A DNA stretch of 64,000 nucleotides from Solirubrobacter pauli (GTDB lineage Bacteria; Actinomycetota; Thermoleophilia; Solirubrobacterales; Solirubrobacteraceae): the NCBI RefSeq assembly GCF_003633755.1, contig NZ_RBIL01000001.1, forward strand, positions 2,899,426-2,963,425. The letters are read 5' to 3'. The notes beneath the pieces are model-generated. The model was not told the DNA's origin. It searched no databases and was given only the letters and a program-made list of their open reading frames with translations. This document shows, one piece after another, positions 1 to 8,736 of the stretch. Position 1 is the first letter of the stretch. Every line of letters begins with the position of its first letter. The position numbers and the translations under genes are program-made.

Positions 1-495
1 GCGGCGGCCGAGGTCGTCGGCCACGCGCCACTGGGCGGTGACGGGCGGCTCCTCGAACGCCGGCGGCTTGGGCACCGACTCGTCGCCCGAGCCGCGCTTG
101 AGGTTCGTCGAGAAGCCCTGCCAGACGAGCTCGTCGCGCACGCGGGCCTCGGTGACGAAGTTGAACGTCTTCCCGCGCCGGTGCGGCTCGAAGCCCTGCA
201 CCGAAGCGGTGATCGTCAACGGCTCGCCGAGCAGCAGCGGGCGCTGCTGGACGATCCGGTTGGCGATGTGGACCACGCCCACAGCGCTGAACGGCGCCTT
301 GGCGAGCAACGCCATGTGCAGCGGGAAGCCGAGCACGTGCGGGTAGGTCGGCGGGAGCTCGTCGCGCAGCGTGAAGCCGCACAGGTGCGCGTAGCCGGCG
401 AGGTGGTCGGCGTCCACCACCACCTCGCGCGTCAGCCGCTCCTTCGGCAGCCCGGAGCCGCGGCTGGGCAGGGCGGCGCGCAACGTCGTCAGCAT
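1..495 (-). CDS. MaoC-like acyl-CoA dehydratase, C-terminus cut by window edge
   Basis: Reading the minus strand from an ATG at 495 gives an open frame of 165 codons that runs off the left edge. It has a hot-dog style N-terminus (MLTTLRAALPSRGSG), a PHVLGFPLHMALLAK segment and RIVQQRPLLLGEPL, as in MaoC/HtdX-type (R)-3-hydroxyacyl thioester dehydratases. Only 2 bp separate it from the upstream fabG gene, so it is the last visible gene of a lipid operon. The expected role is hydration/dehydration of 2-enoyl thioesters. The same gene order (htdX-fabG4-fadA2-fadE5) is known in Mycobacterium tuberculosis. The catalytic part lies partly outside the window, so substrate preference cannot be judged. 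Confidence 0.8.
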   Translation of the reverse strand, partial: MLTTLRAALPSRGSGLPKERLTREVVVDADHLAGYAHLCGFTLRDELPPTYPHVLGFPLHMALLAKAPFSAVGVVHIANRIVQQRPLLLGEPLTITASVQGFEPHRRGKTFNFVTEARVRDELVWQGFSTNLKRGSGDESVPKPPAFEEPPVTAQWRVADDLGRR

Positions 496-497
496 GC

Positions 498-1757
498 TCA
501 CGCCCCCAGCAGCGACTGGCCGCACACGCGGACGACGTTGCGGTCCACGCCCGAGCCCGCCAGCCACGCGACCGTCTCGGCCACGTCGACCGGCAGCCCG
601 CCCTGGCGCAGCGAGTTCAGGCGCCGCCCGACCTCGCGCACGCCGACCGGCATCGCCGCGGTCATCGCGGTCTCGATGAAGCCGGGCGCGACCGCGTTGA
701 CGGTGATCCCGCGCTCGAGCTCCAACCCCGTCACGAGGTCGATCAGCCCCGCCTTGGACGTCGCGTAGTTCGTCTGCCCCGCGTTGCCCGCGATCGCGCT
801 GAGCGAGGACACGCAGACGATGCGGCCGTCGTCGCGCAGCACCGGCAGCAGCGCGTCGGTGATCCGCTCGGGCGCGAGCAGGTTGACCTCCATCAGCGAC
901 TGCCAGCGGTCCTCGGGCATCTTCGCCAGCGTCCGGTCCTTGGTCACGCCCGCGTTGTGGACGAGGATGTCGAGGCCGTCGGAGAAGCGCTCCGCGAGCA
1001 CCTCCGGCGCGTCCGGCGCGGTGATGTCGAGCTCGATGTCGGCGTTCTTGAGATCGAGCCGGACGACCGACGCGCCCTCGCGCTCCAGCACGTCCGCGAT
1101 CGCCGCGCCGATCCCCCGTGACCCGCCCGTGACGAGCGCCGTCCGGCCCGCGACCGCGCGCTCGGCTCCGGCGCCGACGCGGATCACCTGCCCGGACACG
1201 TATGCGGAGCGCGGCGTGAGCAGGAAGCGCAGCGTCGGCGCGAGCTGGTCCTCGGCGCCCTCGGCGACGTGGACGAGGTTGACGGTCACGCCACGCGGCC
1301 CGACCTCCTTGCCCAACGACCGCGTGAACCCCTCCAGCGCCCGCCGTCCGCCGCCGAGCACGACGACGCGGCCGGACCGCTGCAGCCGCGCCACCGTCGG
1401 GTAGAAGAACCGCTGCAGCTCCACGAGGTCCGCCGACGACTCGATGCCCGTGGCGTCGAACACGAGCGCCCGGAACTTCTGGTCGGCCGGCGCCTGCGGG
1501 TTGAACACCGCCGCGTCGAGCCCGGCCCGCGCGGCCGACTCCCGCACCGGATCGTCCAGCGCGGTCGCCGCGTCCGCGCCCATCGCCGCCAGCACGCGCG
1601 CGGCCGCCTCGGCCACGCGGCCCGCGCCGCCGAGCAGCACGCGCCCGCCGACGTCGGAGGAGCCGCGCGCCAGCTCGACCGGCTGCGGCAGCCCGATCTT
1701 CTTGCCCACGGTCGAGGTGACCGGCATCCGCATCAGCTGCGAGTAGAGATCGGCCAT
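498..1757 (-). CDS. fabG: High-molecular-weight 3-oxoacyl reductase (FabG4-like SDR)
   Basis: 419 aa, much longer than ordinary FabG (about 250 aa). It has an N-terminal flavodoxin-like pseudo-Rossmann half (about residues 1-205) followed by a complete SDR domain: nucleotide motif TGGSRGIG near residue 210, NAG motif (LVHNAGV), and catalytic S-Y-K in SSLSAIAGNAGQTNYATSK. This two-part layout is that of mycobacterial FabG4 (HMwFabG), an NAD(H)-dependent 3-oxoacyl-CoA/ACP reductase. ATG at 1757; the thiolase stop lies 3 bp upstream, so the two are co-transcribed. With the MaoC, thiolase and acyl-CoA dehydrogenase neighbours it would complete a beta-oxidation or elongation cycle. The high-MW FabG assignment is firm; the direction of flux is inference. 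Confidence 0.9.
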   Translation of the reverse strand: MADLYSQLMRMPVTSTVGKKIGLPQPVELARGSSDVGGRVLLGGAGRVAEAAARVLAAMGADAATALDDPVRESAARAGLDAAVFNPQAPADQKFRALVFDATGIESSADLVELQRFFYPTVARLQRSGRVVVLGGGRRALEGFTRSLGKEVGPRGVTVNLVHVAEGAEDQLAPTLRFLLTPRSAYVSGQVIRVGAGAERAVAGRTALVTGGSRGIGAAIADVLEREGASVVRLDLKNADIELDITAPDAPEVLAERFSDGLDILVHNAGVTKDRTLAKMPEDRWQSLMEVNLLAPERITDALLPVLRDDGRIVCVSSLSAIAGNAGQTNYATSKAGLIDLVTGLELERGITVNAVAPGFIETAMTAAMPVGVREVGRRLNSLRQGGLPVDVAETVAWLAGSGVDRNVVRVCGQSLLGA

Positions 1758-1760
1758 CGG

Positions 1761-3032
1761 CTACTTCTCCAGGATCGCAACGACGCCCTGGCCGCCCGCC
1801 GCGCAGATCGAGATCACGCCACGGCCAGAGCCGCGTTCGTCCAGCGCCTTGGCCAGCGAGGCCACGATCCGCCCGCCGGTCGCGGCGAACGGGTGCCCGG
1901 CAGCCAGCGACCCGCCGTTGACGTTGAGCTTCTCCGACGGGATCTCGCCCAGCGGCTTGTCCTGCCCGAGCCGCTCGCGCGCGAACACCGGGTCCCGCCA
2001 CGCCTTCAAGGTCGCCGCCACCTGCGCGGCGAACGCCTCGTGGATCTCGAACAGGTCCACGTCGCCGAAGCCGATCCCGGCCCGGTCGAGCAGCCGCGGG
2101 AGCGCGTAGGCGGGCGCCATCAGCAGGCCTTCGCCCTTGTGCACGTGGTCGACGGCCGCCGACTGCGCGTCGGCGAAGTACGCCAGCACCGGCAGCCCGC
2201 GCTCGGCGGCCCACTCCTCGCTGGCCAGCAGGACGGCGGACGCACCGTCGCTCAAGGGCGTCGAGTTGCCGGCCGTCATCGTGCCGCTCTCGCCGCCGAA
2301 CACGGGCTTGAGCTTCGCCAGCTTCTCCACCGACGAGTCCGGCCGCAGGTTCTGATCGCGCTCGAGGCCGAGGTACGGCGTCAGCAGGTCGTCGAAGAAG
2401 CCGCGGTCGTAGGCCGCCGCCATCCGCTGGTGCGAGAGCGCTGCGAGCTCGTCCTGCTCGGCGCGCGTGACGCCCCAGTCCTTGGCCATCAGCGCCGTGT
2501 GCTCGCCCATCGACAGGCCGGTGCGCGGCTCGGAGTTGCGCGGGATCTCGGGCACGACCTGGCCGGGCCGCAGCCGCGTCAGCGTGCGTGCCCGCGCCGG
2601 CAGCGACTTCGCGCGGTTGAGGTCCAGCAGCACCTGCCGCAGGTCCTCGTTGACGGCGATCGGCGCGTCGGAGGCGGTGTCGACGCCGCCCGCGATCGCG
2701 ACGTCGATCTGCCCCAGCGCGATCTTGTTGGCGACCGAGATCACCGTCTCCAGGCCGGTGCCGCACGCGCGCTGGATGTCGTAGGCGGGCGTCTCCGGGG
2801 CCAGCTTGGACCCGAGGACGGCCTCGCGGGTGAGGTCGCGGTCGCGCGCGTGCTTGAGCACGGCGCCGGCGACCACCTCGTCGAGGCGCTCACCCTCGAG
2901 CCCGAACCGCTCGACGAGCCCGTCGAGCGTGGCGGTGAGCATGTCCTGGTCCGACGCGTGCGCGTAGGGCCCGTTCGCGCGCGCGAACGGGATCCGGTTG
3001 CCGCCCACAATGGCGACCCGACGTGTGTTCAT
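1761..3032 (-). CDS. fadA: Acetyl-CoA acyltransferase (thiolase, FadA2/FadI type)
   Basis: 423 aa thiolase starting at ATG 3032 (MNTRRVAIVGGNRIPFAR), which overlaps the TetR stop in an ATGA. An ORF extending upstream is only the read-through frame. Seen in sequence: nucleophilic Cys90 in YDIQRACGTGLET, the NSTPLSDGASAVLL segment, the IHEAFAAQ histidine motif and the second catalytic Cys in ISICAAGGQG near the C-terminus. The length and FARANGPY start fit the longer FadI/FadA2 subgroup rather than biosynthetic PhaA. Predicted reaction: CoA-dependent cleavage of 3-oxoacyl-CoA to acetyl-CoA. All catalytic residues are present. Confidence 0.92.
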   Translation of the reverse strand: MNTRRVAIVGGNRIPFARANGPYAHASDQDMLTATLDGLVERFGLEGERLDEVVAGAVLKHARDRDLTREAVLGSKLAPETPAYDIQRACGTGLETVISVANKIALGQIDVAIAGGVDTASDAPIAVNEDLRQVLLDLNRAKSLPARARTLTRLRPGQVVPEIPRNSEPRTGLSMGEHTALMAKDWGVTRAEQDELAALSHQRMAAAYDRGFFDDLLTPYLGLERDQNLRPDSSVEKLAKLKPVFGGESGTMTAGNSTPLSDGASAVLLASEEWAAERGLPVLAYFADAQSAAVDHVHKGEGLLMAPAYALPRLLDRAGIGFGDVDLFEIHEAFAAQVAATLKAWRDPVFARERLGQDKPLGEIPSEKLNVNGGSLAAGHPFAATGGRIVASLAKALDERGSGRGVISICAAGGQGVVAILEK

Positions 3033-3601
3033 CGTGTCCTCAATCCGGGTTCGATCGTGCGGATCAACAGCTCCGCGGTGCGGTCCGCGGACATGGCGCC
3101 GGTGCGCAGCCACCAGCGTCCCAAGGCCTCGGCCGCGCCGAAGATGGCCACCGACAGCGGCTCGACGGCGCGTGACTCGGTGCGCTCCGACAGCGCGGCG
3201 GTGACCATCGCCTCCATGTCGTCGCGGTACGCCCGCACGCGCACGGCGATCTCGCCGCCCGACGGCAGCGAGTCGTCGTGCAGCATCCGCCACGCGTCCT
3301 TGTCGCCGTCCAGGAACGAGAAGAACGCGTGGATGCCGTCGCGGAGCGCGTCCGGCGCCGTGGCGGCGGCGCTCACCGCGCTCACGACGTGCTCGGTCAG
3401 CGCGTCGGCGGCGGGCTTCATGCAGGCGAGGAACAGCTGTTCCTTGTTGCCGAAGTAGTTGTAGAGCAGCGGCTTGGTGACGCCGACCGCGGCCGCGACC
3501 TGGTCCATCGTCACGGCCGCGTACCCGTGCGCGGCGAACAGCGCACGGGCCGTGTCCAGCGTCTGCTGCTCCCGCTCGGCGCGGGGCAGACGCGTTCTCA
3601 C
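3029..3601 (-). CDS. TetR-family regulator of the lipid operon
   Basis: 190 aa with GTG start at 3601 overlapping the acyl-CoA dehydrogenase stop (GTGA). The N-terminal helix-turn-helix spans about residues 8-55 (AHGYAAVTMDQVAAAVGVTKPLLYNYFGNKEQLF), the hallmark TetR recognition helix. The C-terminal ligand domain is all-helical and diverged. Being embedded between catabolic genes of its own operon suggests an acyl-CoA-responsive local repressor. The 28-bp palindrome in front of the operon (5508-5535) is the obvious candidate operator. Ligand and autoregulation are inference. Confidence 0.9.
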   Translation of the reverse strand: MRTRLPRAEREQQTLDTARALFAAHGYAAVTMDQVAAAVGVTKPLLYNYFGNKEQLFLACMKPAADALTEHVVSAVSAAATAPDALRDGIHAFFSFLDGDKDAWRMLHDDSLPSGGEIAVRVRAYRDDMEAMVTAALSERTESRAVEPLSVAIFGAAEALGRWWLRTGAMSADRTAELLIRTIEPGLRTR

Positions 3602-5502
3602 GCGGGCACCCGCTCCTGCTCGTCCGCGACCACGCGGGCGTCGCCGAGCGCCGTCTCCGGCACGCCGAACGCGTCCACGAGCTCACGCACGTGCGGGCGC
3701 AGCTCGCCGCACAGCGTGTTGACCGCCTTGACCACGGCCTTCGAGCGGGCGGCCGACAGCCGGCCGTGCTCCTGGTAGTAGCCGCGTTCGGCTTCCAGCA
3801 CCGACAGCGCGTAGAGCGTGCACAGCTTCGACAGCAGCTCGTTGCCCTTGGCCGCCTCGGCGAACGACTCGAGGATCACCAGGTCCACCCACGAGCGCCC
3901 GACCTCGAGCACGTGGTCCTGCGTGTCCACGAGCACGGCGAACGGGTCCTTGCCGTTGTCGATGCCGCCCTTCAGCCGCCGCGCCGCGGCGGTGAGCAGG
4001 TGCTCGTGCCGCCAGCGGAACAGGTCCAGCTGCGTCTTGTGGGCGAGCAGGTCGGCGTCGTCGTCGCGACCCGGGAGGACGGTGTCGGCCACCTTGCGCA
4101 GCGCCGTCCGCTCGGTCAGCACGCTGAGCGCCTGGCCGGCCACGAACTGCACCATGCCGATCGGGTTCAGGTCGTTGAACGAGTCCCGGTAGTCGGTCAG
4201 CAGGTTCTTGGCCGTGAGCTGCAGCAGGACGGTGTTGTCGCCCTCGAAGGTCGTGAACACGTCGGTGTCCGCCTTCAACGACGCGAAGCGGCTGGAGCGC
4301 AGGTAGCCCGCCCCGCCGCACGCCTCGCGGCAAGCCTGGATCGTGTCCGTCGCGTGCCAGGTGGCGATGGCCTTGGTGCCCGCGGCGAGCGTCTCCAGCT
4401 CACGCCGCTGGCGCTCGGGCGCGCCCTCGTCCGTGAACACGTCGTGCACGTCGCGCACGAGGCGGTTCTGCGTGAACGACAGCGCGTACGTCTTCGCCAG
4501 CGGGAGCAGCAGCCGGCGCTGGTGCGTGCGGTAGTCCATCAGCAGCGCTTCCTGCTCGGCGCCCGGCTCGCCGAACTGGCGCCGCTCGAGCGCGCGGCGG
4601 ACGGCGATCGTGAGCGCCACCTTCGACGCGCTGATCGACGCCCCGCCGACGCTCACGCGACCCTGGATCAGCGTGCCGAGCATCGTGAAGAAGCGCCGCG
4701 TCGGGTTCTCGATCGGACTGACGTAGGTGCCGTCGGCGTGGACCTGGGCGAGCTTGTCGAGCAGGTTCTCGCGCGGGATCCGCACGTGGTCGAACCAGAT
4801 GCGGCCGTTGTCGACGCCGTTAAGGCCGAGCTTGGCGCCGCAGTCCTCGATCCGGACGCCGTCGCACACCTCGCCTTCCTCGGTGCGGATCGGGACGAGC
4901 AGCGCGTGCACGCCGCGGCTCTCGCCGCCGGTGATCAGCTGCGCGAAGACGACGGCCATCCGCCCGTCGCGGGCGGCGTTGCCGATGTAGTCCTTGCGGG
5001 CGTCGTCGTCCGGGGTGTGGACGACGAACTCCTGCGTCTCCGGGTCGTAGGTGGCCGTCGTGCGCAGCGCCTGCACGTTCGAGCCGTGCCCGGTCTCGGT
5101 CATCGCGTAGCACCCCGGGAGCGCCATCGAGCCGACGTCGTGCAGGTAGCGGGCGTGGTGCTTCGCGGTGCCCAGGTGCAGGATCGCGCCGCCGAACAGG
5201 CCGAACTGCACGCCGCACTTGACCAACAGCGACAGGTCGCCCATCGCGAGCGTCTCGAACGCGGTCACGCCGGCGCCCGGCGAGTCCTTGCCGCCGTACT
5301 CGACGGGATATCCGATGGCCGTGTCGCCCTCGGAGGCGAGCTCCTTGACCCACTCGAGCACGCGGGCGCGGTGCTCCTCGAGCGGCAGGTCGTCGGCGGG
5401 TTCGTTGCCCGGCCGCGACAGCCACCACCGGACCCGCTCGCGGGTCTCGGGGTAGGGGCCGTCGAGCAGGGCGCGCAGGGTCTCGGCGGTGCTCATCCCC
5501 AT
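3598..5502 (-). CDS. fadE: Acyl-CoA dehydrogenase, FadE5-like large form
   Basis: 634 aa, larger than standard acyl-CoA dehydrogenases (about 380 aa), as in mycobacterial FadE5 and AidB-type enzymes. Seen: FAD/substrate segment YAMTETGHGSN, TRRFFTMLGTLIQGRVSVGG, ACGGAGYL, and a TTFEGDNTVLLQLTAKNLL block carrying the candidate catalytic glutamate. A C-terminal extra domain of roughly 150 residues follows. It is the first gene of the operon. ATG is at 5502, with an alternative in-frame ATG at 5496; the palindromic promoter/operator ends only 6 bp upstream of 5502, so the transcript is probably leaderless. Role: first, flavin-dependent step of fatty acyl-CoA beta-oxidation. Confidence 0.92.
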   Translation of the reverse strand: MGMSTAETLRALLDGPYPETRERVRWWLSRPGNEPADDLPLEEHRARVLEWVKELASEGDTAIGYPVEYGGKDSPGAGVTAFETLAMGDLSLLVKCGVQFGLFGGAILHLGTAKHHARYLHDVGSMALPGCYAMTETGHGSNVQALRTTATYDPETQEFVVHTPDDDARKDYIGNAARDGRMAVVFAQLITGGESRGVHALLVPIRTEEGEVCDGVRIEDCGAKLGLNGVDNGRIWFDHVRIPRENLLDKLAQVHADGTYVSPIENPTRRFFTMLGTLIQGRVSVGGASISASKVALTIAVRRALERRQFGEPGAEQEALLMDYRTHQRRLLLPLAKTYALSFTQNRLVRDVHDVFTDEGAPERQRRELETLAAGTKAIATWHATDTIQACREACGGAGYLRSSRFASLKADTDVFTTFEGDNTVLLQLTAKNLLTDYRDSFNDLNPIGMVQFVAGQALSVLTERTALRKVADTVLPGRDDDADLLAHKTQLDLFRWRHEHLLTAAARRLKGGIDNGKDPFAVLVDTQDHVLEVGRSWVDLVILESFAEAAKGNELLSKLCTLYALSVLEAERGYYQEHGRLSAARSKAVVKAVNTLCGELRPHVRELVDAFGVPETALGDARVVADEQERVPA

Positions 5503-5507
5503 ATGGT

Positions 5508-5535
5508 TACCGACCTATAAATTTATATGCCGGTA
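5508..5535. promoter_or_regulatory. Palindromic operator overlapping the fad operon promoter
   Basis: A 28-bp inverted repeat without spacer, centred on AAA|TTT. The left half is TACCGACCTATAAA; the right half read on the other strand is TACCGGCATATAAA, 12 of 14 positions identical. It is AT-rich in a very GC-rich setting and includes -10-like TATA runs on both strands. It sits immediately upstream of the acyl-CoA dehydrogenase start (minus) and about 56 bp upstream of the protease start (plus). It is most easily read as the binding site of the TetR regulator encoded two genes downstream; this is inference. Confidence 0.65.
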
Positions 5536-5590
5536 TGTGTGCTCAAACACACTCCTCAAGTCGGTGGGACGGGCAGCCGATAGGAGAGTG

Positions 5591-7261
5591 ATGCGTCGCG
5601 TCGGAGCCTTAGTCGCCGTCCTGCTGCTGGCCGCCCCTGCCGGGGCCCAGGCGGGTGAAGGCGACATCATCGTGATCCGCGAGCCCGGCACGAGCGCCCG
5701 CGACATCCGCGAGGACGCCGGCGTGCGCGTCGTCAAGCCGCTGCCGATCGAGGGCGCCGAGCTGGTCAAGCCGCGTGGCGGCGACGTCGCCGACGCGGTC
5801 GCCGAGCTGCGGGCCGACGACGACGTCGTGCTCGCCGAGCGCGACGTGCGCGTGACGGTCGACGGCCTCGACGCGCCCAGCGACCCCTTCTTCCTCTCGC
5901 TCTGGGGCCTTCCCGACGCGACCGTGCCCGCCGCGTGGACGACCACGACCGGTGCGGGCGTGAGCGTCGGCGTCGTCGACACCGGCGTGCGCGCCGACCA
6001 CCTGGACCTCGCCGGCCAGCTCACCGGCAACCCGGGCGAGCGTGGCGCCGGCCGCGAGGCCAACGGCCTCGACGACGACGGCAACGGCTTCGTCGACGAC
6101 TACCAGGGCTGGGACTTCGTCGCCGGCGACAACACGCCGCAGGACGGCAACGGCCACGGCACCCACGTGACCGGCACGATCGCGGCGCTCGCCGACAACG
6201 GCCGCGGCGTGACGGGCGTCGCCCCGGGCGCCAAGGTCGTGCCGCTGCGCGCGCTCGACAACAGCGGCAACGGCTACATGAGCACGATCGCGTCGGCGCT
6301 CGACTACGCGGGCGCCATCGGCCTGCCGGTCGTCAACGCGTCGCTCGGCGGGGGCTACGCGAACGTCCTCGAGCGGGTCGTCGCCGCGCACCCGGACACG
6401 CTGTACGTCGTCGCGGCCGGCAACGCCAACCGCAACAACGACGATCCCGCCGTCGCCAGCTATCCCTGCGCCCTGCCGCAGGCGAACATCCTCTGCGTCG
6501 CCGCCCACGACCGCAGCGGCGCCCGCGCGAGCTTCTCGAACTACGGCGCGACCACGGTCGACCTGTCCGCCCCGGGTGTCGACATCGCCTCGACCTGGAA
6601 CACCACCGCCAACGCCTACGCGACCACGCAGGGCACGTCGATGGCGTCGCCGCACGTCGCCGGTGCCGCCGCGCTGGTGCTCGCCGCCCGGCCCGGCATC
6701 ACCGCCGCCCAGCTCAAGTGGGCGCTCACGTCCTCGGCCACCGTCACCCCCGCGCTGGCCGGCACGACCGTCACGGGCGGCCGGCTCGACACGGCCGCCG
6801 CGGTCGCGGCGGTCGCCGGCACGTTGCCGGTGGAGCCGGCGCCGACCAGCACGCCGACGCCGGAGCCCACGCCCGAGGCGCCGGTCGCGCCGGTCGCGCC
6901 GCAGCCGCCCGTCGCGACGCCGGAGGTGCCGGCACCCGCCGCCACGCCCGAGCCGACCCCCGCGCCGCCGGCCGCGCCGCGCCTGGTCGACGTCAACGTC
7001 GGCGGCTCGCTCAAGGGCGCCAAGGGCAAGCTCCGCGTGTCCTTCAAGCTCACCCGCTCGGCCACGGTCCGCTTCGCCGTTCACGCCAAGGGCAAGGCCA
7101 AGCCGGTGGCGAGCTGGACCAAGCGCGCGCACCGCGGCGGCAACCAGTACACGCTCACGCGCAAGCTGCCGACCGGCGCGACGCTCAAGCGCGGCGCCTA
7201 CACGCTGTCGGTCTCGCTCAGCGCGACCGCGAAGTCTTCGACCGCGATCCGCGTCCGGTAA
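5591..7261 (+). CDS. Secreted subtilisin-like serine protease (S8)
   Basis: 556 aa from ATG 5591, chosen over a longer frame because AGGAGAG lies just upstream and a signal peptide follows at once (MRRVGALVAVLLLAAPAGAQA). Residues about 24-90 look like an I9-type propeptide. The triad is Asp130 (VGVVDTG), His189 (NGHGTHVTG) and Ser near 350 (GTSMASPHVAG). A Pro/Thr-rich linker (about 415-470) leads to a C-terminal, lysine-rich beta domain of about 90 aa (residues 465-556, starting RLVDVNVGGSLKGAKGKLRV). It should act outside the cell; the tail may bind the envelope. Expression could share the palindromic region upstream. Confidence 0.93.
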   Translation: MRRVGALVAVLLLAAPAGAQAGEGDIIVIREPGTSARDIREDAGVRVVKPLPIEGAELVKPRGGDVADAVAELRADDDVVLAERDVRVTVDGLDAPSDPFFLSLWGLPDATVPAAWTTTTGAGVSVGVVDTGVRADHLDLAGQLTGNPGERGAGREANGLDDDGNGFVDDYQGWDFVAGDNTPQDGNGHGTHVTGTIAALADNGRGVTGVAPGAKVVPLRALDNSGNGYMSTIASALDYAGAIGLPVVNASLGGGYANVLERVVAAHPDTLYVVAAGNANRNNDDPAVASYPCALPQANILCVAAHDRSGARASFSNYGATTVDLSAPGVDIASTWNTTANAYATTQGTSMASPHVAGAAALVLAARPGITAAQLKWALTSSATVTPALAGTTVTGGRLDTAAAVAAVAGTLPVEPAPTSTPTPEPTPEAPVAPVAPQPPVATPEVPAPAATPEPTPAPPAAPRLVDVNVGGSLKGAKGKLRVSFKLTRSATVRFAVHAKGKAKPVASWTKRAHRGGNQYTLTRKLPTGATLKRGAYTLSVSLSATAKSSTAIRVR

Positions 7262-7517
7262 CCCGGCCCGGGAGCGGCACGGGCGACAGCTTGTCGGCCA
7301 TCGCCCCGGCGAACGCCCGCGGCTCGAGCTTGGACGCGATGTCGATCAGCTCATGGCGCTCGGCCGGCGTCAGGTTGCGCGAGCGGCGGATGAGGTGCGC
7401 GGCCCGCCGGCGATCGGCGGGTGTGAGCGCGCCAAGGTGACGACGCGCCAGCAGCGCCAGCTGGAGCACGGCAATGACCTTGAAGAGCGGCAAACGGCGT
7501 ACGGTCCGGAACATCAA
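7218..7517 (-). CDS. Small conserved-looking hypothetical protein
   Basis: 99 aa, tail-to-tail with the protease and overlapping its last 44 bp. The N-terminus has one hydrophobic helix (LPLFKVIAVLQLALLARRHLG) and the middle is a charged helical region with LTPADRRRAAHLI and LTPAERHELIDIASKLEP, two similar LTPA(D/E)R units that look like a short internal repeat. The tail is basic. Not recognised. ATG at 7517 or 7514. It is supported by sensible composition and the internal repeat; the overlap with the protease C-terminal codons keeps confidence moderate. Confidence 0.6.
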   Translation of the reverse strand: MMFRTVRRLPLFKVIAVLQLALLARRHLGALTPADRRRAAHLIRRSRNLTPAERHELIDIASKLEPRAFAGAMADKLSPVPLPGRVTGRGSRSKTSRSR

Positions 7518-7572
7518 GCGAGGCTACCCAGCTCAAGGTCAGCGTGAAAACGTCGATGACTCGGAACGCTGC

Positions 7573-8736
7573 ATGTCCAACGTGTCCCCATCGTCGTCGG
7601 TGCCCCTGGCGCTGCTGCCCGAGGCGGCGGTGATCCTCTCCGCCGCCCGGGAAGTGCTCGTGGCGAGCCCGCCCGCGCAGGACATGTTCCGGCGCGACCC
7701 GGTCGGGCTCGGCCTCGACCAGCTCGTGCGCGACGCGCACGTGCTCGGTGCCGCCGTCGCCGAGCTCGCGCTCGGCGAGCACCTGCCGCAGGTCCCGCTC
7801 GAGGGCGTCCGCGACGACGGCACGCCGTTCGCGATCGACGCCAGCGTGCGCGCGCTCGAGGACGGCGCGCTGCTGTGCATCTTCCGCGAGCTGCAGCGCT
7901 TCGCCCACGGGGCGCTCGACTTCGCCTTCGACCACGCCGCGGTGGGGATGGCGCTGTTCAACACCGACGGCGAGTTCGTCCGCATCAACGGGGCGATGGG
8001 CACGCTGCTCGCCCGTCCGGACCCGGAGATCCTCGGCCGCCGCGACCAGGAGTTCACCCACCCCGACGACCGCCAGGCGGACGTCGACGCGGCGTGGCGG
8101 ATCCTGCGCGGCGAGATGCACAACTTCCACTGCGAGAAGCGCTACGTGCGTCCCGACGGCGAGCACGTCTGGGTGCTGGCGAACCTCACCTTCGTACGCG
8201 ACGCCCACGGGCGGCCCGTCTGCTGGCTCGGCCAGTTCCAGGACATCACCGAGCTGCGCCGACTGGCCTCGCGTGACCCGCTGACCGACACGCTCAACCG
8301 GCGCGCGTTCCACGTCGAGCTCGAGCGGTCGCCCGTCGGCGCGCTGCTGATGCTCGACCTGGACGGCTTCAAGGACGTCAACGACGCGCACGGCCACGAG
8401 GCCGGGGACGAGCTGCTGCGCGTGATCGCGGCCGCGATCGCCCGCCGGCTGCGGCGCGACGACGTGCTCGCGCGGCTCGGCGGCGACGAGTTCGCCGTCC
8501 TCCTCCCGCGTTGCACGATCGAGGAGGCCGCGCGCGTCGGCTCGGACCTGACCGCGATCGTCGCCGAGCAGCGCTTCGTGTTCGACGGCGTCGAGCGCGG
8601 GGTCACCGCATCGATCGGGATCTCACTCGTGGAGGCCGGCGACGTGCCCGCCGAGGCGCTCGCCGCGGCCGACCGCGCCATGTACTCGGCGAAGGCGGTC
8701 GGCGGCGGCCGCGTGCGCCTTCATCGCGCGCTCTGA
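7573..8736 (+). CDS. PAS-GGDEF diguanylate cyclase
   Basis: 387 aa from ATG 7573. An N-terminal sensor-like region of about 110 aa is followed by a PAS domain (about residues 115-225: DHAAVGMALFNTDGEF, then FTHPDDR and the PAC-like WLGQFQDITELR) and a GGDEF domain. The active site is intact (RLGGDEFAVLLPR, near residue 302). An RxxD product-inhibition site (RRDD) lies five residues before GGDEF. It should make c-di-GMP from two GTP and be feedback-inhibited. No EAL domain and no transmembrane segment, so it is cytoplasmic. Its last 16 bp overlap the convergent trypsin-like gene. Confidence 0.92.
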   Translation: MSNVSPSSSVPLALLPEAAVILSAAREVLVASPPAQDMFRRDPVGLGLDQLVRDAHVLGAAVAELALGEHLPQVPLEGVRDDGTPFAIDASVRALEDGALLCIFRELQRFAHGALDFAFDHAAVGMALFNTDGEFVRINGAMGTLLARPDPEILGRRDQEFTHPDDRQADVDAAWRILRGEMHNFHCEKRYVRPDGEHVWVLANLTFVRDAHGRPVCWLGQFQDITELRRLASRDPLTDTLNRRAFHVELERSPVGALLMLDLDGFKDVNDAHGHEAGDELLRVIAAAIARRLRRDDVLARLGGDEFAVLLPRCTIEEAARVGSDLTAIVAEQRFVFDGVERGVTASIGISLVEAGDVPAEALAAADRAMYSAKAVGGGRVRLHRAL

